The notes under the pieces were generated by a model that ran no database searches, was not told the DNA's origin, and saw only the letters and a program-made list of their open reading frames with translations. Below are positions 1-7,203 of a stretch of 64,000 bases of DNA, piece by piece. The stretch is from assembly GCA_030694935.1 (NCBI GenBank), contig JAUYUA010000045.1, positions 98,149 to 162,148 of the forward strand. The letters are read 5' to 3'. Numbering within the stretch: the stretch's first letter is position 1; each line of letters begins with the position of its first letter. This DNA is from Lutibacter sp. (lineage in GTDB: Bacteria; Bacteroidota; Bacteroidia; Flavobacteriales; Flavobacteriaceae). Position numbers and translations under genes: made by a program.

Positions 1-230
1 CCTACGGAAACAAAAAAGCAACAAAACCAAACTACGACATAGAACGCTTCGTATCGAAAGTTCCGGATACATTAAAGGTTTTAACGTTGGGAAATGAACA
101 AAAAATCGATAAAAAGGACCTGACAAAAGCGCCTTTGTTCAAAAATAAACTGTGGTTGTGGCTGCTCATGGGCATCATCATTTTAGTGCTTGGATGGTTT
201 TCCGTTAAAATGATGGGCAAGAAAAGTTGA
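1..230 (+). CDS. C-terminus of a membrane-anchored protein (partial)
   Basis: The reading frame is open from the window edge to a TGA at 228-230 and gives about 76 residues. The visible part is a charged soluble stretch followed by one hydrophobic segment (WLWLLMGIIILVLGWF) and a short basic tail (KMMGKKS), typical of a C-terminal membrane anchor. I do not recognise the family from this fragment. The start and most of the protein lie outside the window. Confidence 0.6.
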   Translation, partial: YGNKKATKPNYDIERFVSKVPDTLKVLTLGNEQKIDKKDLTKAPLFKNKLWLWLLMGIIILVLGWFSVKMMGKKS

Positions 231-238
231 AAGTTCAA

Positions 239-363
239 GCCCGAAGACGGAAGTCCGATCCCGATAGCTATCGGGACGGGAGTCAGAAGACGGAAGTCCG
301 AAGACGGGAGTCTGAAGACGGAAGTCCAAAGACGGGAGTCCGATCCCGATAGCTATCGGGACG
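239..363. repeat. Intergenic repeat cluster with GATAGCTATC palindromes
   Basis: Units related to GAAGACGGAAGTCC recur about six times. Two copies of the perfect 18-base palindrome TCCCGATAGCTATCGGGA (near 257-274 and 345-362) are embedded in them. No reading frame explains this sequence. A related GACTTCGG motif recurs at 25975-26000. Confidence 0.75.
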
Positions 364-442
364 GGAGTTCAAAAAGTAAAAAAACCGAACAACAGTATGT
401 AAAGTTCACGTTAAACGTTAAATTTTAAACATTGAAAAACCT

Positions 443-500
443 TAAATCTGAAATCTAAAATCGTAAATCTGAAATCTAAAATCGTAAATCTAAAATCATA
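443..500. repeat. Short A/T-rich repeat (AAATCTAAAATCGTAAATC type)
   Basis: Three imperfect copies of AAATCT(G/A)AAATCTAAAATCGT stand in tandem just before the promoter of the dihydrouridine synthase gene. The same repeat is found in coding orientation inside the asparagine synthase gene at 46040-46072. Confidence 0.7.
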
Positions 501-506
501 AAGCCT

Positions 507-514
507 TATCTTTG
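507..514 (+). promoter_or_regulatory. Flavobacterial -7 box TATCTTTG
   Basis: The octamer matches the Bacteroidota -7 consensus TAnnTTTG. It ends 16 bases before the ATG of the dihydrouridine synthase gene. No good -33 TTTG is visible at the usual distance. Confidence 0.5.
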
Positions 515-530
515 CGCAACCAAAAACAAT

Positions 531-1487
531 ATGAACTACACGTTGCTCTCTTCACCCCTTCAAGGATTTACCGATTTTCGGTTTAGAAACGCCTTCAACG
601 CCATTTTTGGTGGTATTGACACTTTTTATTCGCCTTATATTCGCTTAAACGGAAGTTTGGTGATTAAAAAGGCGTATGAGCGCGACTTGTTGCCCGAAAA
701 CAATGTGGGTTTGGAAGTGATTCCGCAAATTATCACCAATGATGCCAAGGAATTTTTGTTTGTGGCCAACTACGTGCAGCAACTTGGCTATAAAGAATTA
801 AACTGGAATTTAGGCTGTCCGTACCCAATGGTCACCAAATGCGGTATGGGATCCGGACTCATAAGCGACCCGGAAAGGATTGATAAAATTCTTGAAAAAG
901 TTCATGCCGAATCGGACATTATTGTCTCAATGAAAATGCGCTTGGGTTACGATAACAATGATGAAATTTTGCAGGTTTTGCCAGTTTTGGAAAAATATCC
1001 CATAAAAAATGTTGCCATCCACGCCCGTATTGGCAAACAATTGTATAAAGGTGGCGTGCATTTAGATGCCTTTCAACAGTGTGTTAACCAAACCAGCCTA
1101 AAACTGTATTACAACGGCGATATTACTACCGTGGCGAAATTTCACGAAATGCAGGAACGTTTTCCAACCATTGACCATTGGATGATTGGCCGCGGATTGA
1201 TTGCCGATCCTTTTTTGCCGAGTATGATAAAAAGCAATTCCACACAATATCCTGCAAACAAATTGGAACTTTTTAAGGAGTTTCACGACATACTTTTTCA
1301 AAATTACAGTGAATCCTTGTCGGGTTCCACACATCTTTTATTGAAAATGTACCATTTGTGGGAATACTTTTCCGTGCTGTTTTCAAATCCGCACAAAGCC
1401 TTAAAAAAAATTAAAAAAGCGGGCAGCATTAAAAATTATCAAGCCGCTATAAAAGAGATTTTGGAGACGGAACGAGATCTTAGGTAG
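531..1487 (+). CDS. tRNA-dihydrouridine synthase
   Basis: A flavin enzyme that reduces specific uridines in tRNA to dihydrouridine using NADPH. The 318-residue length fits the family. It opens with the usual Dus start (SSPLQGFTDFRFR) and carries NLGCPYP at residues 93-99, whose Cys96 is the expected active-site acid. KMRLGY (135-140), HARIG (164-168), YNGDI and GRGL further on are the FMN-binding and phosphate-binding elements of the TIM barrel. The C-terminal helical tRNA-binding part is present. The Dus subtype (A, B or C) cannot be assigned by eye; the overall form is nearest DusC-like proteins of Bacteroidota. It stands alone, with a promoter box upstream and a terminator hairpin about 100 bases downstream. 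Confidence 0.9.
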   Translation: MNYTLLSSPLQGFTDFRFRNAFNAIFGGIDTFYSPYIRLNGSLVIKKAYERDLLPENNVGLEVIPQIITNDAKEFLFVANYVQQLGYKELNWNLGCPYPMVTKCGMGSGLISDPERIDKILEKVHAESDIIVSMKMRLGYDNNDEILQVLPVLEKYPIKNVAIHARIGKQLYKGGVHLDAFQQCVNQTSLKLYYNGDITTVAKFHEMQERFPTIDHWMIGRGLIADPFLPSMIKSNSTQYPANKLELFKEFHDILFQNYSESLSGSTHLLLKMYHLWEYFSVLFSNPHKALKKIKKAGSIKNYQAAIKEILETERDLR

Positions 1488-1585
1488 CTTTATGTTTGCT
1501 GTATTTGTTAAAAAAATCAATTCCTATCTGGTATACAGCCCTAGAATTTTTAGGAACTTGGGAACAATTATATAACCCCGATTTT

Positions 1586-1612
1586 AAAGTGGTCGAATTT
1601 GACCACTTTTAT
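1586..1612 (+). terminator. Rho-independent terminator
   Basis: A perfect 9-bp stem AAAGTGGTC/GACCACTTT with a 6-base loop ends in TTTTAT. It lies about 100 bases after the dihydrouridine synthase stop. The rest of 1488-1885 is AT-rich and holds no gene I can support. Confidence 0.7.
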
Positions 1613-1900
1613 AAATGAAAACAGATTTACAAAAAAACCTATTCAAAACAGTTTCTTACTATTGCTTTATTTTTCCTATATTTAATCGATTGCTAAAAAA
1701 ATCGCATTGGTATTTACATAAAAATAGTTGTTTGTTAGGCTGATGATTTCCCGCTGTTCAGGTATTTTGTCAGAATTTAACAAGTTGAAAATAAACTCAT
1801 TAAGATATTTTTATATGGACAATTTTATCTATAAAATAAGATTTAATTCTTATCTATATCAGAAAATTAAACAAAATTATATAATTTGCAAAATAAAACG

Positions 1901-1908
1901 TATATTTG
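1901..1908 (+). promoter_or_regulatory. Candidate -7 box TATATTTG
   Basis: A consensus TAnnTTTG octamer ends 28 bases before the preferred ATG (1937) of the AAA15 ATPase gene. This supports the shorter start, because the longer frame beginning at 1886 would put the box inside the gene. Confidence 0.5.
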
Positions 1909-1936
1909 CGTAATATTTGCAAAAAATACATTTATT

Positions 1937-3268
1937 ATGCTTATTCAATTTTCAGTAAGAAATTTTAAGACTTTTAAAGAAAGAACCTCTTTGAATCTAG
2001 TAGCTTCTAACTATGACAAGGATACAAGGGAATCAGAAAATATCTTAGAAGATAACAAATTCAATTTAAGAATTTTAAAAAGTGCTGTTATTTATGGTGC
2101 AAATGCAAGCGGAAAAAGTAAGTTTATTGACGCATTGGCTTTTATGAAACGCTTTGTTGTCTCAAGTTCAAAGGAAAGTCAAAAAGGAGATGAAATTGAT
2201 GTAGAACCTTTTAGACTTAGTGTTGAGAGTGAAAATTCCCCAACAGAATTTGAAGTTATCTTTACCTTTAATAAGATAATGTATCGTTATGGATTTGAGG
2301 TTGATAAAAAACAAATTGTTTCTGAATGGTTATTTAGAAAACCTAAAACTAAAGAAGTTGAATTATTTTATAGAGATTATCAAAAATTTGATGTGCACCC
2401 AAGAAATTTCGCAAAAGGAGCGACGGTAATTAAGGAAGGTTTAGTAAGAAATAATGCATTATTATTATCTGTTGCAGCTCAATTTAACGACTCAACATCA
2501 ATTAATGTCCTAGATTGGATTAAAAACTTGAAAACTATTTCTGGATTAAGGGAAGATGGATATCAAGGGTATACAATGGGAAAAATTAAAGACCCTAATA
2601 ACAAAAAGAAAATTCTTGAATTACTAAAAGCTGCTGACTTGGGAATTCAAGACATTAAACTAGAAATGTTAGACATTGAGAAATTACCTAAAGAAATGCC
2701 TAAAGAATTAAGAGAGAAAATAATCAAAGAATCAAGTGAAGAAAATACTGAGTTTTTTTCTGATATTTTGACTTCTCATAAAAAGTTTGATGTTTCAAAG
2801 AGATTTATTGAAAATATCAATTTTTCATTAGACGATGATGAATCATCGGGAACTCAAAAGTTTTTTGCGCTAACAGGTCCCATTATAGATGTAATTGAAA
2901 ACGGATATATATTAGTTGTAGATGAACTTGATTCTAAGCTTCACCCAAATCTTGTTTGTAAAATAGTTTCACTTTTTAATTCTAAAGAACTTAATCCTAA
3001 AAATGCACAACTGATTTTTAACACACAAGACACTAATTTATTAAGTTCAGGTTTATTTAGAAGAGATCAAATTTGGTTTACTGAAAAGGATAAATTTGGG
3101 GAAGCTCGATTATATTCGCTAGCCGACTTCAAATCTGATGAAGTTAGGAAAACAGAAGCCTTTGAAGAAAATTATATTAGAGGAAAATATGGAGCGGTTC
3201 CATTTCTTGGTTTTTTTGATAATTTAATATATAAAAAACTTTTGGAGCAAGATGAAAATGAAAAATAA
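1937..3268 (+). CDS. AAA15-type ATPase, RloA/AbiLi-like, of a two-gene defence pair
   Basis: An ATP-binding protein of the AAA15/AAA21 class, 443 residues from the chosen ATG. The N-terminus MLIQFSVRNFKTF is the standard opening of this family, so I prefer it to an upstream ATG at 1886. Walker A is GANASGKS (residues 54-61), Walker B ILVVDE (about 325-330), followed by the ABC-like LHP and a late NTQDTNLL region. It overlaps the next gene by 17 bases and is surely co-translated. The pairing with RloB matches the lactococcal AbiL abortive-infection system (AbiLi/AbiLii) and the Rlo genes found in restriction loci. Codons are more A/T-rich than in the neighbours, which suggests transfer. The trigger is unknown. 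Confidence 0.85.
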   Translation: MLIQFSVRNFKTFKERTSLNLVASNYDKDTRESENILEDNKFNLRILKSAVIYGANASGKSKFIDALAFMKRFVVSSSKESQKGDEIDVEPFRLSVESENSPTEFEVIFTFNKIMYRYGFEVDKKQIVSEWLFRKPKTKEVELFYRDYQKFDVHPRNFAKGATVIKEGLVRNNALLLSVAAQFNDSTSINVLDWIKNLKTISGLREDGYQGYTMGKIKDPNNKKKILELLKAADLGIQDIKLEMLDIEKLPKEMPKELREKIIKESSEENTEFFSDILTSHKKFDVSKRFIENINFSLDDDESSGTQKFFALTGPIIDVIENGYILVVDELDSKLHPNLVCKIVSLFNSKELNPKNAQLIFNTQDTNLLSSGLFRRDQIWFTEKDKFGEARLYSLADFKSDEVRKTEAFEENYIRGKYGAVPFLGFFDNLIYKKLLEQDENEK

Positions 3269-3956
3269 ACAAGTTAATCAAATTGCCGCTAAACAAAAAC
3301 ATAGAGATGAACTAAAATCAATAAGGCGTAATAAACCTAGTTTTGATAGAATCGCACCTATTTTAAATCAAAAACCGACAATATTAATAGTATGTGAGGG
3401 TAAGAATACAGAACCTTCATATTTTAGCCAATTTAAGCTTGCAACGGCAACAATTAAACCAGTAGGAGAAGGAAACAATACACTCTCATTGGTTAATAGT
3501 GCTATAGAACTATCTCAAAAAGGTAATTACGAACAAATTTGGTGTGTCTTTGATAAAGATGATTTTAGCAATAATAATTTCAATAATGCTATACTAATTG
3601 CTGAATCAAACAACTTTGGTGTAGCATATTCAAATCAAGCTTTTGAATATTGGTTAATTCTTCATTTTGACGATCACCAAGGCGGCAGTATGGATCGAAA
3701 AGACTATAATTCAAAAATTAACAAACTTCTTAAACCTTTCAATCTGAATTATAATGGTGATAAAAGCAAGATAATTACAGAAGAAATATTTGAACTTCTT
3801 GATGGTTATGATGAAAACATTGGTAAAGAAAGAAAAATATTAGCTATTGAAAGAGCAAAAAGAAATTATGACCAATTTGACAATAATAATCCATCAAATG
3901 CAGAATCCTCAACAACTGTATTTAGAATTGTTGAAGAATTATTGAAGTACTTATAA
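3252..3956 (+). CDS. rloB: RloB/AbiLii-like Toprim-fold protein, partner of the AAA15 ATPase
   Basis: A 234-residue RloB-family protein. It has an acidic motif PTILIVCEGKNTEPSYF with Glu49 and a second motif VFDKDDF (Asp101, Asp103) that together look like the Glu and DxD of a Toprim metal site. EYWLILHFDDH follows at about residue 130. Such proteins act as the presumed nuclease effector with an AAA15 partner (AbiL, compare PARIS and OLD-type systems). The ATG lies inside the 3' end of the ATPase gene, so the two are translationally coupled; a second ATG at 3258 is also possible. Nuclease activity is inferred from the family fold, not shown by the sequence. Confidence 0.82.
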   Translation: MKMKNKQVNQIAAKQKHRDELKSIRRNKPSFDRIAPILNQKPTILIVCEGKNTEPSYFSQFKLATATIKPVGEGNNTLSLVNSAIELSQKGNYEQIWCVFDKDDFSNNNFNNAILIAESNNFGVAYSNQAFEYWLILHFDDHQGGSMDRKDYNSKINKLLKPFNLNYNGDKSKIITEEIFELLDGYDENIGKERKILAIERAKRNYDQFDNNNPSNAESSTTVFRIVEELLKYL

Positions 3957-3960
3957 TAAA

Positions 3961-3992
3961 ACCAGATTACTTGGATTTGCAATCCGTGTTTT
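3961..3992. repeat. Palindromic repeat, GGATTTGCAATCCG family, copy 1
   Basis: GGATTTGCAATCC forms a short hairpin with a TTTGC-type loop, followed by GTGTTTTTAC. The same core with matching flanks recurs at 5858-5895 and, in a longer form, at 6023-6043. It sits directly after rloB and could mark the right edge of the inserted pair. Confidence 0.6.
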
Positions 3993-4014
3993 TACAAAAT
4001 TAACTTAAAACAAT

Positions 4015-5052
4015 ATGACAAAATCGTTCCTCACATTTCCTTCATTATTACTTCTCTTTTCACTATTGTTTTTCAGTAGTTGCAATAAAGGCAAATCTCA
4101 GGAGGAACCAATCATAGAAGATGACAAAAAAGACACCGTAAAAACCATCGCTGCCCCAGAAAAGAAAATTTCCGAAATCGACACGGTCGACTACAACCAA
4201 AGAATGTTGGCTTTGTCTAACAACGACACCACAGGATTTTGGCCCGTAAAAACCCCATATCCATTGCCTGGAGCGGTATTGCCGTATAACAGAATTATTG
4301 CCTTTTACGGAAATCTGTATTCCAAAAGAATGGGAATTTTGGGTGAATTGCCAAAAGATGAAATGCTTAAAAAACTGCAAGGTGAAGTTGCCAATTGGCA
4401 AGCCGCCGATCCAACTACAAAAACAATTCCAGCCTTGCACTACATCGCCGTCACAGCCCAAACCAAGCCCGGAAAAGCAAATTTGCACCGTTTGCGGATG
4501 CCTTTTAAGCAAATAGACACCATACTAAATTGGGCAAAGTCTATTGATGCTTTGGTTTTTTTGGATGTTCAGGTTGGTCACAGCAATATTAAAGATGAAG
4601 TTACTGCGCTGGAAACCTATCTTAAACTGCCCAACGTTCATTTGGGAATTGATCCCGAATTTTCCTTAAAAAATGGCCATGTTCCCGGCACCAAAATTGG
4701 AACTTTTGATGCCTCGGACATCAATGATGCGATTGATATTTTGGCAAACTTGGTCCGAGAAAATAACCTGCCGCCAAAAGTGTTGGTGGTGCACCGATTT
4801 ACACAAGGAATGGTGACCAATTACAAAAACATAAAAATAGTTCCTGAAGTTCAGGTGGTGATGGATATGGATGGATTTGGCGACAAAATTTTAAAAAGAT
4901 CTACGTACCTGAGATATATTTATAAAGAACCTGTACAATTTACGGGCTTTAAATTATTTTATAAAAACGACAATAAAAATAATTGGAAAATGTATACCCC
5001 AGAAGAATTATTGAAATTTACACCCAAACCCATCTACATTCAATATCAGTAA
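4015..5052 (+). CDS. Predicted lipoprotein of unknown function
   Basis: The first 22 residues are a hydrophobic signal ending in a lipobox (FFSSC, Cys23), so the mature protein should be lipid-anchored, probably in the outer membrane. After a charged linker (about 24-60) a compact domain follows. It contains regularly spaced strand-like segments ending in acidic residues (LVFLDVQVGHSN, HLGIDPEFSL, VLVVHRF, VQVVMDMDGFG), a pattern that would suit a TIM-barrel hydrolase, but I do not recognise the family. 345 residues, monocistronic, with its own 60-base upstream gap. The coding frame is well supported by codon usage and length. Confidence 0.8.
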   Translation: MTKSFLTFPSLLLLFSLLFFSSCNKGKSQEEPIIEDDKKDTVKTIAAPEKKISEIDTVDYNQRMLALSNNDTTGFWPVKTPYPLPGAVLPYNRIIAFYGNLYSKRMGILGELPKDEMLKKLQGEVANWQAADPTTKTIPALHYIAVTAQTKPGKANLHRLRMPFKQIDTILNWAKSIDALVFLDVQVGHSNIKDEVTALETYLKLPNVHLGIDPEFSLKNGHVPGTKIGTFDASDINDAIDILANLVRENNLPPKVLVVHRFTQGMVTNYKNIKIVPEVQVVMDMDGFGDKILKRSTYLRYIYKEPVQFTGFKLFYKNDNKNNWKMYTPEELLKFTPKPIYIQYQ

Positions 5053-5080
5053 TTCATAGCGATCAGGTTTTGACTAATTT

Positions 5081-5088
5081 TACCTTTG
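5081..5088 (+). promoter_or_regulatory. Candidate -7 box TACCTTTG
   Basis: Matches TAnnTTTG and lies 47 bases before the DUF4395 gene. The nearest TTTG lies too close upstream (8 bases), so only the -7 element is convincing. Confidence 0.4.
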
Positions 5089-5135
5089 TAACAAAAGTTA
5101 TTTTCAAACGTCAAATACTATAAAAAAATCAAACA

Positions 5136-5798
5136 ATGAGCAAAGTCATAAAATTTGGGGAAGAAGTGGACGGATACGTTATTCCTGTATTAAACGAGCG
5201 AGAAATAAGAGCTGCAGCCGGATTGCTCTTTTTACTGATGTTTATTTCAATAATGATTGTAATTCTAAAGGGCGATTTTTTAATGCTAAAATATGCAGTT
5301 ACCATTTTCCTTGCTGATATTGTTATAAGAGTATTTTTGAATCCTAAATTTGCGCCGACTTTAATCATTGGGCGTTTAATTGTGAGAAATCAAGTCCCCG
5401 AATATGTTGGTGCTGCGCAAAAAAAGTTTGCTTGGATCATTGGCGTGATTTTGGCCGCTACCATGTTTATTCTTTTGGTGGTTGCAAATACTTATAGCCC
5501 AATTACAGGAATTATCTGTTTTATTTGTCTTATTTTCTTATTCTTCGAATCGGCGTTTGGCATTTGTTTGGGATGCAAATTTTATAATTTGTTTTACAAA
5601 GAAAAAGCGCAATACTGCCCCGGTGAAGTGTGTGATGTGAAATCAAGACAAGAAATTCAGAAAACATCTTTGATACAAATCCTGATCGTTTTTGCATTTA
5701 TTGCCTACATATTTTTAACCGTCTTTCTTTTTGATGATTATTTTAGCGAACGGCCTTATGACTTGTTTGGTATAGAAAGTGCTGCAAATTCGAAATAA
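5136..5798 (+). CDS. DUF4395 family inner-membrane protein
   Basis: 220 residues with four to five hydrophobic segments (about 27-47, 51-68, 92-115, 119-140 and 172-192). The pattern VNP/LNPKFAPT, the FESAFGICLGCKFY segment and the following pair of cysteines (YCPGEVC) are typical of DUF4395 proteins, integral membrane proteins of unknown role, often found near sulfur or thioredoxin-like genes. Cysteines at CLGC and CPGEVC could form a redox or metal site, but this is inference. It stands alone here. Confidence 0.8.
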   Translation: MSKVIKFGEEVDGYVIPVLNEREIRAAAGLLFLLMFISIMIVILKGDFLMLKYAVTIFLADIVIRVFLNPKFAPTLIIGRLIVRNQVPEYVGAAQKKFAWIIGVILAATMFILLVVANTYSPITGIICFICLIFLFFESAFGICLGCKFYNLFYKEKAQYCPGEVCDVKSRQEIQKTSLIQILIVFAFIAYIFLTVFLFDDYFSERPYDLFGIESAANSK

Positions 5799-5857
5799 TA
5801 ATTACCGTTTCAATACAGCAATTTCAAGCTCAAAAACCTTAGCGCATTTTACTGATG

Positions 5858-5895
5858 AAACCCGATTGCGCGGATTTGCAATCCGTGTTTTCCCA
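5858..5895. repeat. Palindromic repeat, GGATTTGCAATCCG family, copy 2
   Basis: GCGCGGATTTGCAATCCGTG forms a stem of CGGATT/AATCCG. An ORF of 72 residues crosses this sequence but has no family resemblance and is encoded partly by the repeat, so it is not called. The 290 bases between the DUF4395 gene and the acetyltransferase gene contain only these repeats and a duplicated TTCAAGCTC(A/G)AAAACC motif (near 5823 and 6056). Confidence 0.65.
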
Positions 5896-6022
5896 AAACA
5901 ATCACTGTTTCCTCAAAACAAAAAAATCTGCAAAGCCACAAAACGTAAATTATATAAGTTACAAATTGAGAGGCAAGTTATTTTATTATATTTGTAATAG
6001 ATATCAACTTTTATAAGAACTG

Positions 6023-6043
6023 GCGCGGATTTCAAATCCGCGC
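6023..6043. repeat. Perfect 10-bp hairpin of the GGATTT family, copy 3
   Basis: GCGCGGATTT and AAATCCGCGC are exact reverse complements around a single C. This is the longest-stem member of the family seen in the window. It lies 45 bases upstream of the acetyltransferase gene and could act as a terminator-like or attenuating structure, although no T-run follows. Confidence 0.65.
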
Positions 6044-6088
6044 TATCGAAATTTTTTCAAGCTCGAAAACCTTTAGTAAACACTAAAA

Positions 6089-6601
6089 ATGAAAACCTAC
6101 AAGCACTTTGAAACGGAACGACTAATTTTACAGCCAACCACTTCAGATGATGCTGAATTCATTTTTGAATTGGTGAATACGCCAAAATGGCTTGCAAATA
6201 TTGGCGACAGAAACGTAAAATCGGTTGAAGATGCCAAAACATATATCAAAGAAAGAATGACGCCACAATTGGAAAAACTTGGGTATGGAAATTATACCTT
6301 GATCAGAAAAGTTGACAACCATAAAATAGGCACTTGCGGTTTGTATGACCGGGAAGGTTTGGAAGGTGTAGATATTGGCTTTGCCTTGTTGCCGGCTTAC
6401 GAAAATTTGGGCTATGGTTATGAAAGTGCGGCAAAATTACTGGAAGTTGGCATTAAAGAGTTTCATATTAAACGCATCAGCGCCATCACCACCAAAGAAA
6501 ATATAGTCTCACAAAAACTCATAGAAAAATTGGGACTTAAATACGTAAATATCATAAAAATGCCCGATGATGAAGAGGAATTACTGCTTTACAGTTTATA
6601 A
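6089..6601 (+). CDS. GNAT N-acetyltransferase, RimJ/RimL type
   Basis: 170 residues. The start FETERLILQPTTSDDAEFIFELVNT is in essence the RimJ/RimL pattern (ETERL-L-R). DIGFALLPAYENLGYGYESAAKLL (about 106-130) covers the acetyl-CoA-binding motif A (here Y-N-LGYGYES), and ENIVSQKLIEKLGLKY is motif B. It should transfer an acetyl group from acetyl-CoA to an amine; the substrate cannot be read from the sequence. Monocistronic. Confidence 0.85.
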   Translation: MKTYKHFETERLILQPTTSDDAEFIFELVNTPKWLANIGDRNVKSVEDAKTYIKERMTPQLEKLGYGNYTLIRKVDNHKIGTCGLYDREGLEGVDIGFALLPAYENLGYGYESAAKLLEVGIKEFHIKRISAITTKENIVSQKLIEKLGLKYVNIIKMPDDEEELLLYSL

Positions 6602-6784
6602 TGTTGAAAATTCCCCATTGCATATTTATTAAATAAAAAACTACTTTTCCCTAAATTGACTCAACTTATATACAACTTGGTCTGCCTAAGTATTTTCAAT
6701 TTAAATCATAAAAGACCTTGCAAATAATTTTATTGGAAGCATCAGCACAATCATCAACATTTTTATGTCCGCACAAATATTTGT

Positions 6785-6792
6785 TATATTTG
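6785..6792 (+). promoter_or_regulatory. -7 box TATATTTG almost touching the start codon
   Basis: A consensus -7 octamer that ends 5 bases before the ATG at 6798. With transcription normally starting a few bases after this element, the mRNA for the small cysteine-rich protein would have little or no leader. The position also argues against the upstream ATG at 6765. Confidence 0.45.
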
Positions 6793-6797
6793 CAACT

Positions 6798-7115
6798 ATG
6801 AAAACACTTTGTTTCATCTTGTCATTATACGTTTTTTCCCTTTCGGTGGTTCCTTGCTGCTCGGATGACAATTGCAATGATGAAACAATCACAGAGAACA
6901 CCAACAATCATTCACAAGAGCCTAACGAAGAAGGAGATTGTAATGCCTGTTCTCCATTTCTTAACTGCGGAACTTGCATTGGTTTTGTCTTTACAAATTT
7001 GCAGATTGACATTGCTGAAATCCCTACTGTTGAAAATCATTTTGTTCCAATTTACAAACCCCAATTTTCTGATGATTTTTTTGATAAGATCTGGCAACCG
7101 CCAAAAATAAGTTAA
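6798..7115 (+). CDS. Small secreted Cys-rich protein (DUF6660-like) ahead of a TonB receptor
   Basis: From ATG 6798 the product is 105 residues with an N-terminal hydrophobic signal (MKTLCFILSLYVFSLSVVPCC). Next comes an acidic Cys-rich region (CCSDDNCNDE, CNACSPFLNCGTCIGF) and a C-terminal part with PIYKPQF and DDFFDKIWQPPK. The architecture resembles the small DUF6660 proteins that precede TonB-dependent receptors in Bacteroidota and are thought to belong to metal-linked loci. It is followed after 88 bases by the receptor gene in the same direction. The six to eight cysteines suggest metal binding or disulfides. The family name is a moderate guess; the gene itself is well supported. Confidence 0.7.
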   Translation: MKTLCFILSLYVFSLSVVPCCSDDNCNDETITENTNNHSQEPNEEGDCNACSPFLNCGTCIGFVFTNLQIDIAEIPTVENHFVPIYKPQFSDDFFDKIWQPPKIS

Positions 7116-7203
7116 TGATAAAATTAGCGGACTTCATCACTTTTATTTGTGGTGTATTTCCCCATTTAACCCAATCTTAAATTATTTACTTAATCATTTT
7201 AAA

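Noticed and set aside
1728..1913. 61-codon plus-strand ORF before the AAA15 ATPase
   Set aside because: Low-complexity Ile/Lys/Tyr composition, runs over the promoter of the next gene, no family resemblance.
4063..4512. 149-codon minus-strand ORF opposite the lipoprotein gene
   Set aside because: It is the shadow of a well-supported gene with a signal peptide and lipobox on the plus strand.
5779..5997. 72-codon plus-strand ORF after the DUF4395 gene
   Set aside because: Overlaps the end of that gene and is encoded in part by an intergenic palindrome.
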